A stretch of DNA of 64,000 bases, taken from CAXXOK01 sp964640955 (GTDB taxonomy: Bacteria > Bacillota > Clostridia > Christensenellales > Aristaeellaceae). The notes beneath the pieces are model-generated. The model was given only the letters and a program-made list of their open reading frames with translations, searched no databases and was not told the origin of the DNA. Within the stretch, counting starts at the first letter, position 1; each line of letters starts with the position of its first letter. A program made the translations under genes and the position numbers. The stretch spans positions 1-64,000 of the forward strand of contig CAZXJI010000002.1 in NCBI GenBank assembly GCA_964640955.1. The letters are read 5' to 3'. Below are positions 26,369 to 35,291 of the stretch, piece after piece.

Positions 26369-28501
26369 TCAGTCCGGGGCGTCCGCCGGCTCCTCCCCGC
26401 CCGTGCGGCGGTACCTCGCGGGCGGCATGTTTTCGGAGGCCTGAAAGACCCGCGTAAAATAGGATGCGCTCGCAAAGCCGCACCGCTCGGCGACGTCGCA
26501 CATTTTCAGGTCGGTCGTCAGCAGCAGGTCCTTGGCCTTCGTCATGCGCCGCGTGGTGATGTATTTTTTGAAGCTCATGCCGATGCGCGCCTTTACGACC
26601 CGGCTGGCCGTATAGTCCGTGATGCGGAACTTCTCCGCGATGTCGTTCAGGCCGAAATAGGCGTCGAACAGGTGCTCGTCGATGAACCGCATCAGCGCCT
26701 CCTCGTCGATGCGCTCCAGGGCCGGCGCGGACCCCCTTAGGCTCTCCAGGAACCGGCCGCGCAGCGTTTCGGGATCGCCGGACCGCGTCGCGTCCTCCCC
26801 CGCCGGCGGTTCGACCCCCCGCCGCGCGTTGCGGCCAAACTCCCCGACGAACTCCGCGTAGGCGCGCTGCCGCATCGCGGCGGAAGGGTTCCGGCGGTCC
26901 AGCTCGTCGAAAATCTCCTGCGCGACGGATACGGCGCGGTTCGGGTCGCGTTCCGCGATCAGCGGCAGGGACCTGCGAAGGATGTCCAGCCTGTCGCGCT
27001 CCCCTTCCCCGTCCCTCTGCGCGGTATAGAACGCGGTGCCTTCGCCCGGCAATACGGTGATCGCCTCGATATAGCTCTTATCCAGTTCGGAAAGCCGCTC
27101 GCAGAAGTTGCCCACGCCCAGCGGCAGGCCCGTTTTGCCCGCGATGTCGCCCATGCGGCGCGTAAGCCTGCGCCGGTTGACGTTTCCGGCCCGGAAGGAG
27201 CAGATGAACACCGCGTATCCCGCGTCGTACATTTCCAGCACGTATACGTCCTCCCGACCGGCGAACTGCGCCCGGAGCTGGTTGATGTCCGGCACCCTCA
27301 TAAGCGGCGTCGCCGCCACGCAGTACCCGGCCCCTTCGCCGGCGGAGAGCAGCGCCTCCTGCGCGGGCGGGATGCGCATGCCGTAGAGCAGCTTTTCGTA
27401 CAGACTCGTGCGGTGCAGCTCGCGCTGCTCGTCCGCCTCGCGCTGAAGCTCCTCGTGCATCTTGCGCTGGTCTTCGATGTACAGCTTGATGGTCGTAAAC
27501 TCGTTCTGGATCTCCGCGTCGTCGTTCCCCGGCTTCTGCGTGGTCTGCAACAGCTGCCGGACCGGTGTATAGGTAATCCAGATCACCGTCGCCACCAGCA
27601 GAACGATCACCACGATCAGGAGGATGTTGCTGCGGGTAATGGACGCGGTAAAATCGTGCGCGCACTGCAAAAACGGCTCCTCCTCGATGGCCAGCAGCGC
27701 CGTATAATCGGCGTCGCCGGAGCCCGCGAGGCTCATCATCCCGTCTCCGACGACCTGCAAACCGGACGACGGCACGCTCTCCGGCGTCGCGACACGGGTT
27801 TCGCCTGTTCGGTAGATGCGCTCGCCCCGCGCGTCGTACAGCGCCGCCAGCGTGCAGTAGTCCGGCAGGAAAAGCGCGAGCGATTTTTGCAGCGTGGCGT
27901 CGGCGATCACGTAGATCGCCACGCGGCGGCTGGCGGCGCCTTTCTGGAACGAGACGGGCGCGAGATAAAGCAGGTAGCTTCCGTCGTCGGCCAAAAAGCA
28001 GGGGGCGTCCAGCGAAGCAAGCCGGGCCAGCAGGGCTTCGAGGGTGAGCTGAGGGCAATACGTCCGCGCGAAAATGCTGGGCTGCACCCGGCCGCCGTTG
28101 CTGTACAGAAGCCCGCTGCGCACAAAGTAGAGCGCCGCGCACTGAACGGTGGGAAGCGAGTGCTTCGTATCGTTCAGATAGAGCTTGAGGCGGGAAATGG
28201 CGTCGTCGTTCGCCTCCGCCGCCTCGCTCCATTGCAGGTACGTGTCCGACGTCTCCAGGTAATGGTGCGTGACCGTGTCCAGGGATTCGATGAGCTCGTC
28301 GAACTTCAGCGCGACGCTGGAAGCCATTTGCAGGGTATTCTGTTCGGTTTCCCGCATCAGGGACTCATACCCCTTGCGGGAAAGCATGAGGGAGGAGTAC
28401 AGAACCGGTATGCAGGCCAGCAGCACTGCGCATGCAAGCAGCCGCCACAGAAAAGTGTGGGAGCGAAAAACCGCGCACAGCTTCCTGCCCACATCCCGCA
28501 T
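26369..28501 (-). CDS. Membrane-anchored AraC-family regulator
   Basis: A 710-residue protein. TM1 is at about 17-38, a large extracytoplasmic sensor region (40-285) follows, and TM2 is at about 290-312. A cytoplasmic region leads to a C-terminal AraC helix-turn-helix (last 100 residues) with IAEKFRITDYTASRVVKARIG and MCDVAERCGFASASYFTRVFQ. This layout is common in clostridial sugar loci, where the outer domain senses the glycan or a binding protein. The ATG has GGAGGTG ahead of it and a good promoter at 28529-28558. It is likely to activate the importer operon just downstream and perhaps the divergent binding-protein gene at 28694. Confidence 0.88.
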   Translation of the reverse strand: MRDVGRKLCAVFRSHTFLWRLLACAVLLACIPVLYSSLMLSRKGYESLMRETEQNTLQMASSVALKFDELIESLDTVTHHYLETSDTYLQWSEAAEANDDAISRLKLYLNDTKHSLPTVQCAALYFVRSGLLYSNGGRVQPSIFARTYCPQLTLEALLARLASLDAPCFLADDGSYLLYLAPVSFQKGAASRRVAIYVIADATLQKSLALFLPDYCTLAALYDARGERIYRTGETRVATPESVPSSGLQVVGDGMMSLAGSGDADYTALLAIEEEPFLQCAHDFTASITRSNILLIVVIVLLVATVIWITYTPVRQLLQTTQKPGNDDAEIQNEFTTIKLYIEDQRKMHEELQREADEQRELHRTSLYEKLLYGMRIPPAQEALLSAGEGAGYCVAATPLMRVPDINQLRAQFAGREDVYVLEMYDAGYAVFICSFRAGNVNRRRLTRRMGDIAGKTGLPLGVGNFCERLSELDKSYIEAITVLPGEGTAFYTAQRDGEGERDRLDILRRSLPLIAERDPNRAVSVAQEIFDELDRRNPSAAMRQRAYAEFVGEFGRNARRGVEPPAGEDATRSGDPETLRGRFLESLRGSAPALERIDEEALMRFIDEHLFDAYFGLNDIAEKFRITDYTASRVVKARIGMSFKKYITTRRMTKAKDLLLTTDLKMCDVAERCGFASASYFTRVFQASENMPPARYRRTGGEEPADAPD

Positions 28502-28528
28502 CCGTATTCACCTCCACGCCGTTTCTTT

Positions 28529-28558
28529 ATCATATCACGGCGCGATTTCCAAAAACAA
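28529..28558 (-). promoter_or_regulatory. Promoter of the AraC-type regulator gene
   Basis: Minus-strand TTGTTT (28558-28553) and TATGAT (28534-28529) with an 18-base spacer, about 28 bases before the start codon. Confidence 0.65.
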
Positions 28559-28603
28559 GTTCCCGCGTTCTTCCCGGCCGTTTCCCCCGCCCGGCAAACA
28601 TTC

Positions 28604-28632
28604 TTGCGCGAAGCGGGCGAAAATGCTATGCT
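28604..28632 (+). promoter_or_regulatory. Promoter of the orphan binding-protein gene
   Basis: TTGCGC (28604-28609) and TATGCT (28627-28632) with a 17-base spacer. The -10 element overlaps an in-frame ATG at 28628, which therefore cannot be translated from this transcript and supports the TTG start at 28694. Confidence 0.6.
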
Positions 28633-28693
28633 GGTGAAAACCGAGGGGACGCCGGGCCGTAGCGCCGGGGGCGTCCACGGGAGGCGTACGTCT

Positions 28694-30271
28694 TTGAATA
28701 AGCCGTTTCGGAGCGCTTTGGGCGCTTTGGCCGCCCTTGTCCTTGCCGCCACGCCCTGTGGGGCGGTCGCGGCGGACGACGGGGCGATCCGCGTGACCGT
28801 CGGCACGACCGAGCTGATTGACGAAAGCGCGGATCTGTCCGCCGACTGGTACCTGAACGCGCTGGAGGCGCGCTTCGGCATCCGGTTCGACATCTACTCC
28901 AGCAACGCGGACATCGACGGCCTTACGGATTTGTGGATTCAATCCGGCGATATCCCGGACGTGCTCGCGGGCGGCATCAACATCGGCCTCTACCGGCAAT
29001 ACGCCCGGCAGGGCCTGCTGGGCTTCTTTCCCGACGGCTGGGAAACCGATTATCCCAACCTGTACGCGGACGTCGCGGCGACCGGGATACTGGACCGCTG
29101 CCAGCTGGATGGAAAGACGTTCGTGGCGCCGCGCGTGATCATGTCGCCGCTGATGGACCTGCCGCTGGATACCGGCAACCTTCCCTGGCATGACAGCGTG
29201 TATATCCGCGACGACTGGGCGCGGGCGCTGGGCGTCTCCATCGGGGAGGAGCCCGCGGGCATGACGACCCTCGATCAGCTGGCCGCGTATCTTCGCGCGG
29301 CCATCGACGCGAACCCCGAGGGTTCGGAGCGCGCGGTCGTAGGGCTGACCGGGGAAGCGTCCTACGTGATCCGGCAGTTTCTATGCCCCTATAACCCGTA
29401 TTTCGATTACTGCGTCCCGGTGGACGGCGTTTACCGGCTGGGCGCTTCCATCGAAGGCACGGCCGAGGGGATTGAGCAGATGCAGCGGTTCTATCAGGAG
29501 GGCCTGCTGGACCCGAACTTCTATTTGCTGGATTATCTGGAGGCGTGCGACGCGTTCAGCGTGGGCCGGGCGGCCGCCTTCGCCGGGGACGGGCACGCCG
29601 CGCGCGTCGCCGACGCTTTCAAGGCGCTTCGGGCAAACGACGTCAACGTGGACGATTACCGCGCCGCGCGGCTCGTGAACGTCCTAAGCCCCGACGGCCA
29701 ATACCGCTGGCCGTCCTCCTACACCTTCTGGAACACGGTGCTGGTCAGCCCCGCGCTGGCCGACGACCCGGAGAAGGAGCGCCGCGTTTTTGCCATGCTG
29801 GATTATCTCGCCACGCTGGAAGGCACCGTGGAGCAAAACAGCGGCCTGCGCGGCGTCGAGTGGGACCTGAACGCAGCGGGCGACCCCGTGTGCCTTGCCG
29901 CGCAGGCGCGCGCCCTGAGCAACGGATGCCGGCTGATCTACCAGGTCAGCCCCTCCTCCCAGGACTCCTACCAGCTCATTTCGCCCTTTCAGACCGAGCT
30001 GAGCGCCGCCGCCAACGAAGCCACGCTGACCATGTACCGGCAGAAAATGGAGAACATGGCCGACGGGATTCCGACCTTCATCGACGTTTGCCCGTTTTTC
30101 CTGTTCAGCGGGGAAAGCAAGGATTTGTACAACCAGATCGATTGGGAGGCGGAGATCGTCCGCATCGTTACCGACGGCAGCCTGGACGCCGAAACCGAGT
30201 GGAACCGCTTTATCGAGGAAAAACGGCCGCTGTGGGAGCCGCTGCTTGCAGAGCTGAACGCGCAGCCGTAA
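28694..30271 (+). CDS. Orphan extracellular solute-binding protein
   Basis: A 525-residue protein starting with TTG, preceded by GGGAGG at 28679-28684. The open frame extends much further upstream, but that part is only antisense to the AraC-type gene and lies before the promoter. A signal peptide ends near GAVAADD, about residue 25, without a lipobox. The mature part has family-1-like features: YLNALEARFGIRFDIYSSN, WIQSGDIPDVLAGG, DSVYIRDDWARALG and a C-terminal WEPLLAEL. It resembles LplA-type binding proteins. No permease genes accompany it. Divergence from the AraC-type regulator suggests a sensory or ligand-supply role. Confidence 0.82.
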   Translation: MNKPFRSALGALAALVLAATPCGAVAADDGAIRVTVGTTELIDESADLSADWYLNALEARFGIRFDIYSSNADIDGLTDLWIQSGDIPDVLAGGINIGLYRQYARQGLLGFFPDGWETDYPNLYADVAATGILDRCQLDGKTFVAPRVIMSPLMDLPLDTGNLPWHDSVYIRDDWARALGVSIGEEPAGMTTLDQLAAYLRAAIDANPEGSERAVVGLTGEASYVIRQFLCPYNPYFDYCVPVDGVYRLGASIEGTAEGIEQMQRFYQEGLLDPNFYLLDYLEACDAFSVGRAAAFAGDGHAARVADAFKALRANDVNVDDYRAARLVNVLSPDGQYRWPSSYTFWNTVLVSPALADDPEKERRVFAMLDYLATLEGTVEQNSGLRGVEWDLNAAGDPVCLAAQARALSNGCRLIYQVSPSSQDSYQLISPFQTELSAAANEATLTMYRQKMENMADGIPTFIDVCPFFLFSGESKDLYNQIDWEAEIVRIVTDGSLDAETEWNRFIEEKRPLWEPLLAELNAQP

Positions 30272-30283
30272 CCGCCGCGCAAA

Positions 30284-30330
30284 GGAGTAGGCGCGGGCAG
30301 GTATCCCGCCGGGCCCGCGAGGCTTACTCC
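30284..30330. terminator. Stem-loop between convergent genes
   Basis: GGAGTAGGCGCGGGC and GCCCGCGAGGCTTACTCC pair with one small bulge, closing a loop between the binding-protein gene and the convergent MFS gene. No T tract is visible, so its strength as a terminator is uncertain. The right arm overlaps the MFS stop codon. Confidence 0.5.
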
Positions 30331-31544
30331 GCCGCCTTTGCCTCGCCCGCGCGCGCCAGGCGCATCGTTCTGCGCAAGAACGGGATGGCGGCCAGCTGCA
30401 TCCCGACCGATACGACGACCATCCACGGGCGCGAAGCATCGTAAAGCAGGCCGGTTACCAGACTCCCGACGAACCACGCCGCGCCGAAGGCGGTCTCGAA
30501 AACCCCGTAGCCCGCCGCGCGGCCCGACTTGGGCACGACGCCCTTGACCACGGATTTCAGCACGGATTCCTGCGCGCCCATGCCGATGCCCCAGGTCAGT
30601 ATGCCCAAAAGCGTCGTCCACAGGCCGGAAAAGCCGAAGATAAACGCGGCGGAAACGGCGGAAATCGCCGTGGACACGATCAGCGCGCCGATGCCGCGCC
30701 GGTCGAACAGGTAGCCGAACCAGAGCGCGGCGAAGGCGTCCACCACCATGGCCCCCGCGTACAGCAGGGGCAACGTATCGGCGGCCACCAGCGCCTGCCG
30801 CGAAATGTGCAGCGTAATCAGCGGAAAGTCGATAAACCCGAACGCCAGGCAGCTGATGCCCGCGATGTACGTCCAGAACGTCGCGTTCGCCTTGAAGCGC
30901 GCGGGCGTTTCATCCGCCGGTTCGAAGTTTTCCGGGTGCGGGTATCGGTTCCGGGCGAAAAAGAGCAGGGCGATCGTCACCAGCGCGGGAATGCCCAGCA
31001 CCAGAAAGCACAGCCGATAGTCGGCGAAGGTATCGCCGTCCTGCCGGACCAGCAGGACGAAAAACAGGATCACCGGGCCCAGAAAGGCGCCGATCTGATC
31101 CACGAATTCCTGAACGGCGAACCCCTTGCCGGCGCCCGTCTGGGACGCGGCAAACGAGATAAGCGCGTTTTTCGCGGGTTTTTTGATCGCCTTGCCGACG
31201 CGCTGCAGTACCACCAGCGCGCAGGCGAACACCCACCCGTTCTGCGGCACCAGCGCAAGCGCCGGAATTGCGAACACGTCCACGGCGTACCCCAGGATGG
31301 TCAAAAGCCAGTAGCGCTTCGTTTTATCCGTAATAACGCCCGTCAGCAGCCGAAGCGAGTAGCCGACGAACTCCCCCAGACCCGACACGAAGCCCACCAC
31401 GGCGGCCGAGGCTCCGGCCAGGCCGAGATAGGCGCCTAGAACGCTGCGCGCACCCTCGTGCGTCATATCCGAGAACAGGGCGATCAGCCCCATCAGCAGA
31501 ATAAAAGCCATCGCCGGGGATACTTTGGGATGCCGTATTTTCAT
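30324..31544 (-). CDS. MFS transporter
   Basis: A 406-residue permease with about twelve helices. FILLMGLIALFSDMTHEGARSV opens TM1. The loop after TM2, RLLTGVITDKTKRYW, is the family's conserved D-x-(K/R) loop, and DAFAALWFGYLFDRRGIG is its repeat in the second half. Members with the SDMTHEGARSV start are widespread and poorly characterised MFS exporters or importers. The ATG at 31544 is chosen since GAAAGGG lies ahead of it; upstream residues are not protein-like. It is divergent from the aldo/keto reductase gene. Confidence 0.85.
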   Translation of the reverse strand: MKIRHPKVSPAMAFILLMGLIALFSDMTHEGARSVLGAYLGLAGASAAVVGFVSGLGEFVGYSLRLLTGVITDKTKRYWLLTILGYAVDVFAIPALALVPQNGWVFACALVVLQRVGKAIKKPAKNALISFAASQTGAGKGFAVQEFVDQIGAFLGPVILFFVLLVRQDGDTFADYRLCFLVLGIPALVTIALLFFARNRYPHPENFEPADETPARFKANATFWTYIAGISCLAFGFIDFPLITLHISRQALVAADTLPLLYAGAMVVDAFAALWFGYLFDRRGIGALIVSTAISAVSAAFIFGFSGLWTTLLGILTWGIGMGAQESVLKSVVKGVVPKSGRAAGYGVFETAFGAAWFVGSLVTGLLYDASRPWMVVVSVGMQLAAIPFLRRTMRLARAGEAKAAE

Positions 31545-31578
31545 CGTCGTCGCCCTTTCGAAAAACACAATGCTACCC

Positions 31579-31609
31579 GTATTCTCCCCCCGCGGCCCGC
31601 GATTGTCAA
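31579..31609 (-). promoter_or_regulatory. Possible promoter of the MFS gene
   Basis: Minus-strand TTGACA (31609-31604) is perfect; the -10 is weaker (GAGAAT at 31586-31581 with spacer 17, or GAATAC further on). Confidence 0.4.
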
Positions 31610-31647
31610 GCCGCGTTTTGACGGCGGCATTCCCCGCGCGCACGCAC

Positions 31648-31676
31648 TTGACGATGCGCCCGTCATCCCCTATGAT
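31648..31676 (+). promoter_or_regulatory. Promoter of the aldo/keto reductase-pectinesterase-MATE operon
   Basis: TTGACG (31648-31653) and TATGAT (31671-31676) with a 17-base spacer, about 60 bases before the reductase ATG. Confidence 0.75.
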
Positions 31677-31738
31677 AGAGGCAGCGTTTAGGCCGCTTCC
31701 GGGCGGCGGACAATTGAAAGGGAAGGGACGGAACCGCC

Positions 31739-32890
31739 ATGGACAACAGTCGCGTGCTGGGTCGTACGGGTATCCGGGTCAACGAGCTGGCGCTGGGATG
31801 CGAGCATCTTCAGGGCAAAGAGGAAGGTCTGGTTCGCGACGTGGTCGCCAGGTCGCTGGAAAAGGGCGTCGATTTTCTGGACGTTTTCATGAGCGAGCCG
31901 AACGTGCGCACCTACATCGGCCGCGCCCTCGCGGGCTGCCGCGAACGGGTGAAAATACAGGGGCATATCGGCGCCGCCTGGGAGGACGGCCAGTATACCG
32001 TGCGCCGGGAACTGGACGTCTGCCGGCGCAGCTTCGACGATCTGCTGACGCGGCTGAACACGGATTACGTCGACATAGGCTACATCCACAACCTCGACGA
32101 CCCGAAGGAATGGGACGCGTTCGTCGCCTCGCCCACGATGGAATACGTGAAGGAGCTTAAAGAGCAGGGCGTTGTACGCGCCGTGGGGCTGTCCAGCCAC
32201 AATCCGGTCACGGCGTTCGCCGCGGTCGAAAGCGGCCTGATCGACGTATTGATGTTCTCCATCAACCCCCTGTACGATCTGCTGCCTCCCGAGCAGGCGA
32301 TATGGACGGTTTTCGGGGAAAAGCCCGATTTTACCGGCCTTGAGGGCGTGCGTCCCGAGCGGCAGGGCCTGTACCGGGCCTGCGAGGCGCGCGGCGTGGC
32401 CGTTACGGCCATGAAGACCCTCGCGGCCGGAGCGCTGCTCACGGCGGAACGCTCGCCCTACGGAGCGCCCATGACCGTGGCGCAGTGCCTCCGGTACGCG
32501 CTCACCCGTCCCGCGGTGGCGGCCGTGATGCTGGGCATGCAGACCGTGCGCGAGGTGGACGAGGCTTTCGCCTATTATCAGGCCACCGAGGAAGAAAAGG
32601 ATTTTGCTCCCGTGCTCGCGCGCGGCGGCCGGGGGACGCTCGAAGGGCGTTGCATGTACTGCAACCACTGCCTGCCCTGCCCGGCGCACATCGACGTCGC
32701 CGCGGTCAACAAGTATCTGGACCTGTGCGAGCTGGACGGGGTACCTGCCGCCACCCTGCGGGAGCATTACCTGTCGCTGTCCGCTACCGCCGCCGACTGC
32801 CTGAGCTGCCGCGCCTGCGAAAAGCGCTGCCCCTTCGGCGTTGCGGTCACCTCGCGGATGGAACGCGCGAAGGCCGTTTTCGGCCGATAG
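31739..32890 (+). CDS. Aldo/keto reductase with C-terminal double [4Fe-4S] domain
   Basis: A 383-residue protein. The N-terminal 290 residues follow the aldo/keto reductase barrel (LGRTGIRVNELALGCE, LNTDYVDIGYIHN, AVGLSSHNP). The C-terminus carries two ferredoxin clusters: CMYCNHCLPCP and CLSCRACEKRCP. Such fusions (COG1453-like) are frequent in anaerobes and are thought to pass electrons between iron-sulfur clusters and a sugar-like substrate. Odd point: after the conserved Asp (FLDVF) the usual Tyr of the catalytic tetrad is not evident, and the Lys position reads QGHIG, so the chemistry may differ. It is the first gene of the plus-strand operon with a pectinesterase. Confidence 0.88.
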   Translation: MDNSRVLGRTGIRVNELALGCEHLQGKEEGLVRDVVARSLEKGVDFLDVFMSEPNVRTYIGRALAGCRERVKIQGHIGAAWEDGQYTVRRELDVCRRSFDDLLTRLNTDYVDIGYIHNLDDPKEWDAFVASPTMEYVKELKEQGVVRAVGLSSHNPVTAFAAVESGLIDVLMFSINPLYDLLPPEQAIWTVFGEKPDFTGLEGVRPERQGLYRACEARGVAVTAMKTLAAGALLTAERSPYGAPMTVAQCLRYALTRPAVAAVMLGMQTVREVDEAFAYYQATEEEKDFAPVLARGGRGTLEGRCMYCNHCLPCPAHIDVAAVNKYLDLCELDGVPAATLREHYLSLSATAADCLSCRACEKRCPFGVAVTSRMERAKAVFGR

Positions 32891-32938
32891 GAACGGCGTG
32901 CGTCTGAATTGCCCGAACGCTGCGAAAAGAGGACGACC

Positions 32939-33904
32939 ATGCGTTACGAAATCGATCCGGCGGGAAGCGCGCCCTTTTCCACCCTGCGGGCCGCTCTGAC
33001 GCAGGCGCGGCGTAACCGCGACCCGCAGGCCGAGTTTCGCATCGCGCAGGGCGTATACCGGGAGAAGCTCCGCATCGACCTGCCCGGCGCGACGCTAAAC
33101 GGCCGGGGCGCGGAAAAGACGAAAATCGTATACGGCCTGAGCGCCCACCAGACGGACGAGACGGGCGCGCCGCTGGGCACGTTTCGTACGCCGACGCTTA
33201 CGGTGAGCGCGAACGGGGTGACGCTTCGGAACCTGACCATGGAAAACGACGCGGGCCCCGGCGAGCGGGTGGAGCAGGCGGTGGCGCTGCACATCGCGGG
33301 CGACCGGTGCGCGGTTTACGGCTGCGCGCTCGTCGCCCATCAGGATACGCTGCTCCTCGCCCCGGAAGGCGGCGATATCGCCAACGCGGGTCCCTGCGGG
33401 CGGCGCGCCTTTCTTTCGGATTGCCTTATCCGGGGAAACGTGGATTTCATTTTCGGCAGCTACGCGGCGTGGTTTGAGCGTTGTACGCTGTGGTGCGTGT
33501 CGCGCGGCATGGACGTGAACGCCATGATCGCCGCGCCCAACACCCCCGAGGGGCAGCGCTACGGCTTCGTGTTCCATCGCTGCCGCGTGACCGGCGATTG
33601 CGAACCCGGCACCGTGTACCTGGGCAGGCCGTGGCGGCCTTTCGGCAAGGCGGCCTTTTTGCGTTGCGCTTTTCCGCGGGCCGTGGCCGAAGCGGGCTGG
33701 CTGGATTGGGGAACGCCCTTCCGGCCCGTGTGGGCGGGCCTTTGCGAAACCGCGGACACCCACACCCCTCTGCGGCATCCGCTGGCCGGATCGCTGGCCG
33801 CGGAGGAGGAAGCGGCCATCACGCCGGAAGCGGTGCTCGCGGGCAGGGAGGGCTGGCGCCCGTGGGAGACGGCCGGGAAGGACGGGGCGCCGCATGAAGG
33901 GTGA
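32939..33904 (+). CDS. Pectin methylesterase (CE8), cytoplasmic
   Basis: A 321-residue right-handed beta-helix protein of carbohydrate esterase family 8. The catalytic blocks are present: HQDTLLL (oxyanion Gln and first Asp region), GNVDFIFG (nucleophilic Asp) and LGRPWRPFG (substrate-binding Arg and Trp). It demethylates galacturonate residues. There is no signal peptide, so it probably acts on imported oligogalacturonides. The ATG at 32939 follows AAAAGAGG; an earlier in-frame start has no site. It lies 48 bases after the reductase and overlaps the MATE gene by 11 bases. Confidence 0.9.
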   Translation: MRYEIDPAGSAPFSTLRAALTQARRNRDPQAEFRIAQGVYREKLRIDLPGATLNGRGAEKTKIVYGLSAHQTDETGAPLGTFRTPTLTVSANGVTLRNLTMENDAGPGERVEQAVALHIAGDRCAVYGCALVAHQDTLLLAPEGGDIANAGPCGRRAFLSDCLIRGNVDFIFGSYAAWFERCTLWCVSRGMDVNAMIAAPNTPEGQRYGFVFHRCRVTGDCEPGTVYLGRPWRPFGKAAFLRCAFPRAVAEAGWLDWGTPFRPVWAGLCETADTHTPLRHPLAGSLAAEEEAAITPEAVLAGREGWRPWETAGKDGAPHEG

Positions 33905-35285
33905 AAACCGCGACCTGATCCTAAACGGCAGCCTGCCCAAGGCGATCCTGTCCGTCGCCGTGCCGGTGGTCGTCAACAGCTTTTTGCAGACGATGTACAA
34001 CCTGACCGACACCTACTGGCTGGGGCGCATCGGCACGGAGCAGCTGGCCGCCATCAACCTGGTCACGCCGATGCAGAACATCGTCATCAGCTTCGGCGGC
34101 GGCGTAACGGTGGCGGGCGTGGTGATGATCGCGCAGTACGTGGGCGCGAAGCTGGACGATGAAGCCCGTAAAATGACCGCGCATATCTTTTTGTGCGCGA
34201 TGGGCTTCGCGCTGCTGTTCGCGTCCCTGGTCGTGCTGTTTTCCCCCGGCATCGTCGGCTGGCTGGGCGCGGACGGCAACACGTACCGCTACGGCGTCAC
34301 CTACCTGCAGATCGTATCGGCCAGCATGCCTTTCCTGTTTATGATGAACATCTACCAGGCCGTGCTGCAGGCGCAGGGCAACACGGTAAGCCCCATGCTG
34401 CTCAATTTTCTGGGCATCACCGTCAACATGGCGCTCGATCCGCTCCTGATGATCGTCTACCCCCTGGGCGTCGCGGGCGCGGCGCTCGCCACACTCGTGG
34501 CCAAGCTGGTACCGGCCGTGGTCGCCTTTCGGCTGCTGCGAAGCCGAAGGCAGCTGCTCCGGCTTTCGTTCAAGGGCTTCCGCTTTGAAAAGGAGAAGCT
34601 TAAGAACATCGCGCGCATCGGGCTGCCCACGGCGCTGGGCGGCAGCACCATGCACCTGGGCTTCATGCTGATGAGCAAGAGCGTATACGCTTACGGCGTG
34701 GACGCCATGGCCGCCTACGGCATCGGCAACAAGGTCAACGGACTCATATCGCTTCCCTCTAACGCCATCGGCTCGGCCGTCAGCACCATCGCCGGGCAGA
34801 ACATGGGCGCCCGGCAACCCGAGCGCACCCGGAAAGCCTACCTTTGGTCCATGACCGGGCTGGTGGCTTTCCTCCTCGCGGGCGGGCTGATCCTCTCGCG
34901 GCCGGCCGTGGCCCGGGCGATTGTCGGCGTGTTCTCGGACGATCCCGCGGTGGTCGCCATGGCGGCTGATTTTCTAAGCATTCTGGCGTTCTGGTGCTTT
35001 GCCAACGGCGTGTACAATACCACGGCGGGGCTGTTCCGCGCGACCGGGCATACGGAAATCACCACCGCCGTGGACGTGAGCCGGCTGTGGGTGTTCCGCT
35101 TCGGCGCGCTGTATCTCTATCAAAACGTGTTCCTGATGGGCGTGCGCAGCGTGTGGTATTCGATTGTCGTAAGCAACGGGATCACCGCGGCGATCCTGCT
35201 GGCCCTGTACTTTACCGGGCTGTGGCGCAAGCCACGCTTCGAGCCGCGCAGGCCGGAGCCGAGGGCTGACGGAACGCGCGCGTAA
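33894..35285 (+). CDS. MATE-family efflux transporter
   Basis: A 463-residue membrane protein with twelve predicted helices in two halves. The NorM/DinF-type pattern is clear: SVAVPVVVNSFLQTMYNLTDTYWLGRIG at the start, AGNT-like loops (QAQGNTVSP), and a second-half repeat (GIGNKVNGLISLPSNAIG; QNMGARQPERTRKA). It exports cationic or other small compounds using an ion gradient. The overlap with the pectinesterase gene indicates co-expression; a link to pectin metabolism is not obvious. Confidence 0.92.
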   Translation: MKGENRDLILNGSLPKAILSVAVPVVVNSFLQTMYNLTDTYWLGRIGTEQLAAINLVTPMQNIVISFGGGVTVAGVVMIAQYVGAKLDDEARKMTAHIFLCAMGFALLFASLVVLFSPGIVGWLGADGNTYRYGVTYLQIVSASMPFLFMMNIYQAVLQAQGNTVSPMLLNFLGITVNMALDPLLMIVYPLGVAGAALATLVAKLVPAVVAFRLLRSRRQLLRLSFKGFRFEKEKLKNIARIGLPTALGGSTMHLGFMLMSKSVYAYGVDAMAAYGIGNKVNGLISLPSNAIGSAVSTIAGQNMGARQPERTRKAYLWSMTGLVAFLLAGGLILSRPAVARAIVGVFSDDPAVVAMAADFLSILAFWCFANGVYNTTAGLFRATGHTEITTAVDVSRLWVFRFGALYLYQNVFLMGVRSVWYSIVVSNGITAAILLALYFTGLWRKPRFEPRRPEPRADGTRA

Positions 35286-35291
35286 AGGTGG

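Noticed and set aside
27413..28693. N-terminal extension of the orphan binding protein by about 430 codons
   Set aside because: The extension is antisense to the AraC-type regulator and lies before the 28604-28632 promoter; signal peptide and ribosome binding site place the start at 28694.
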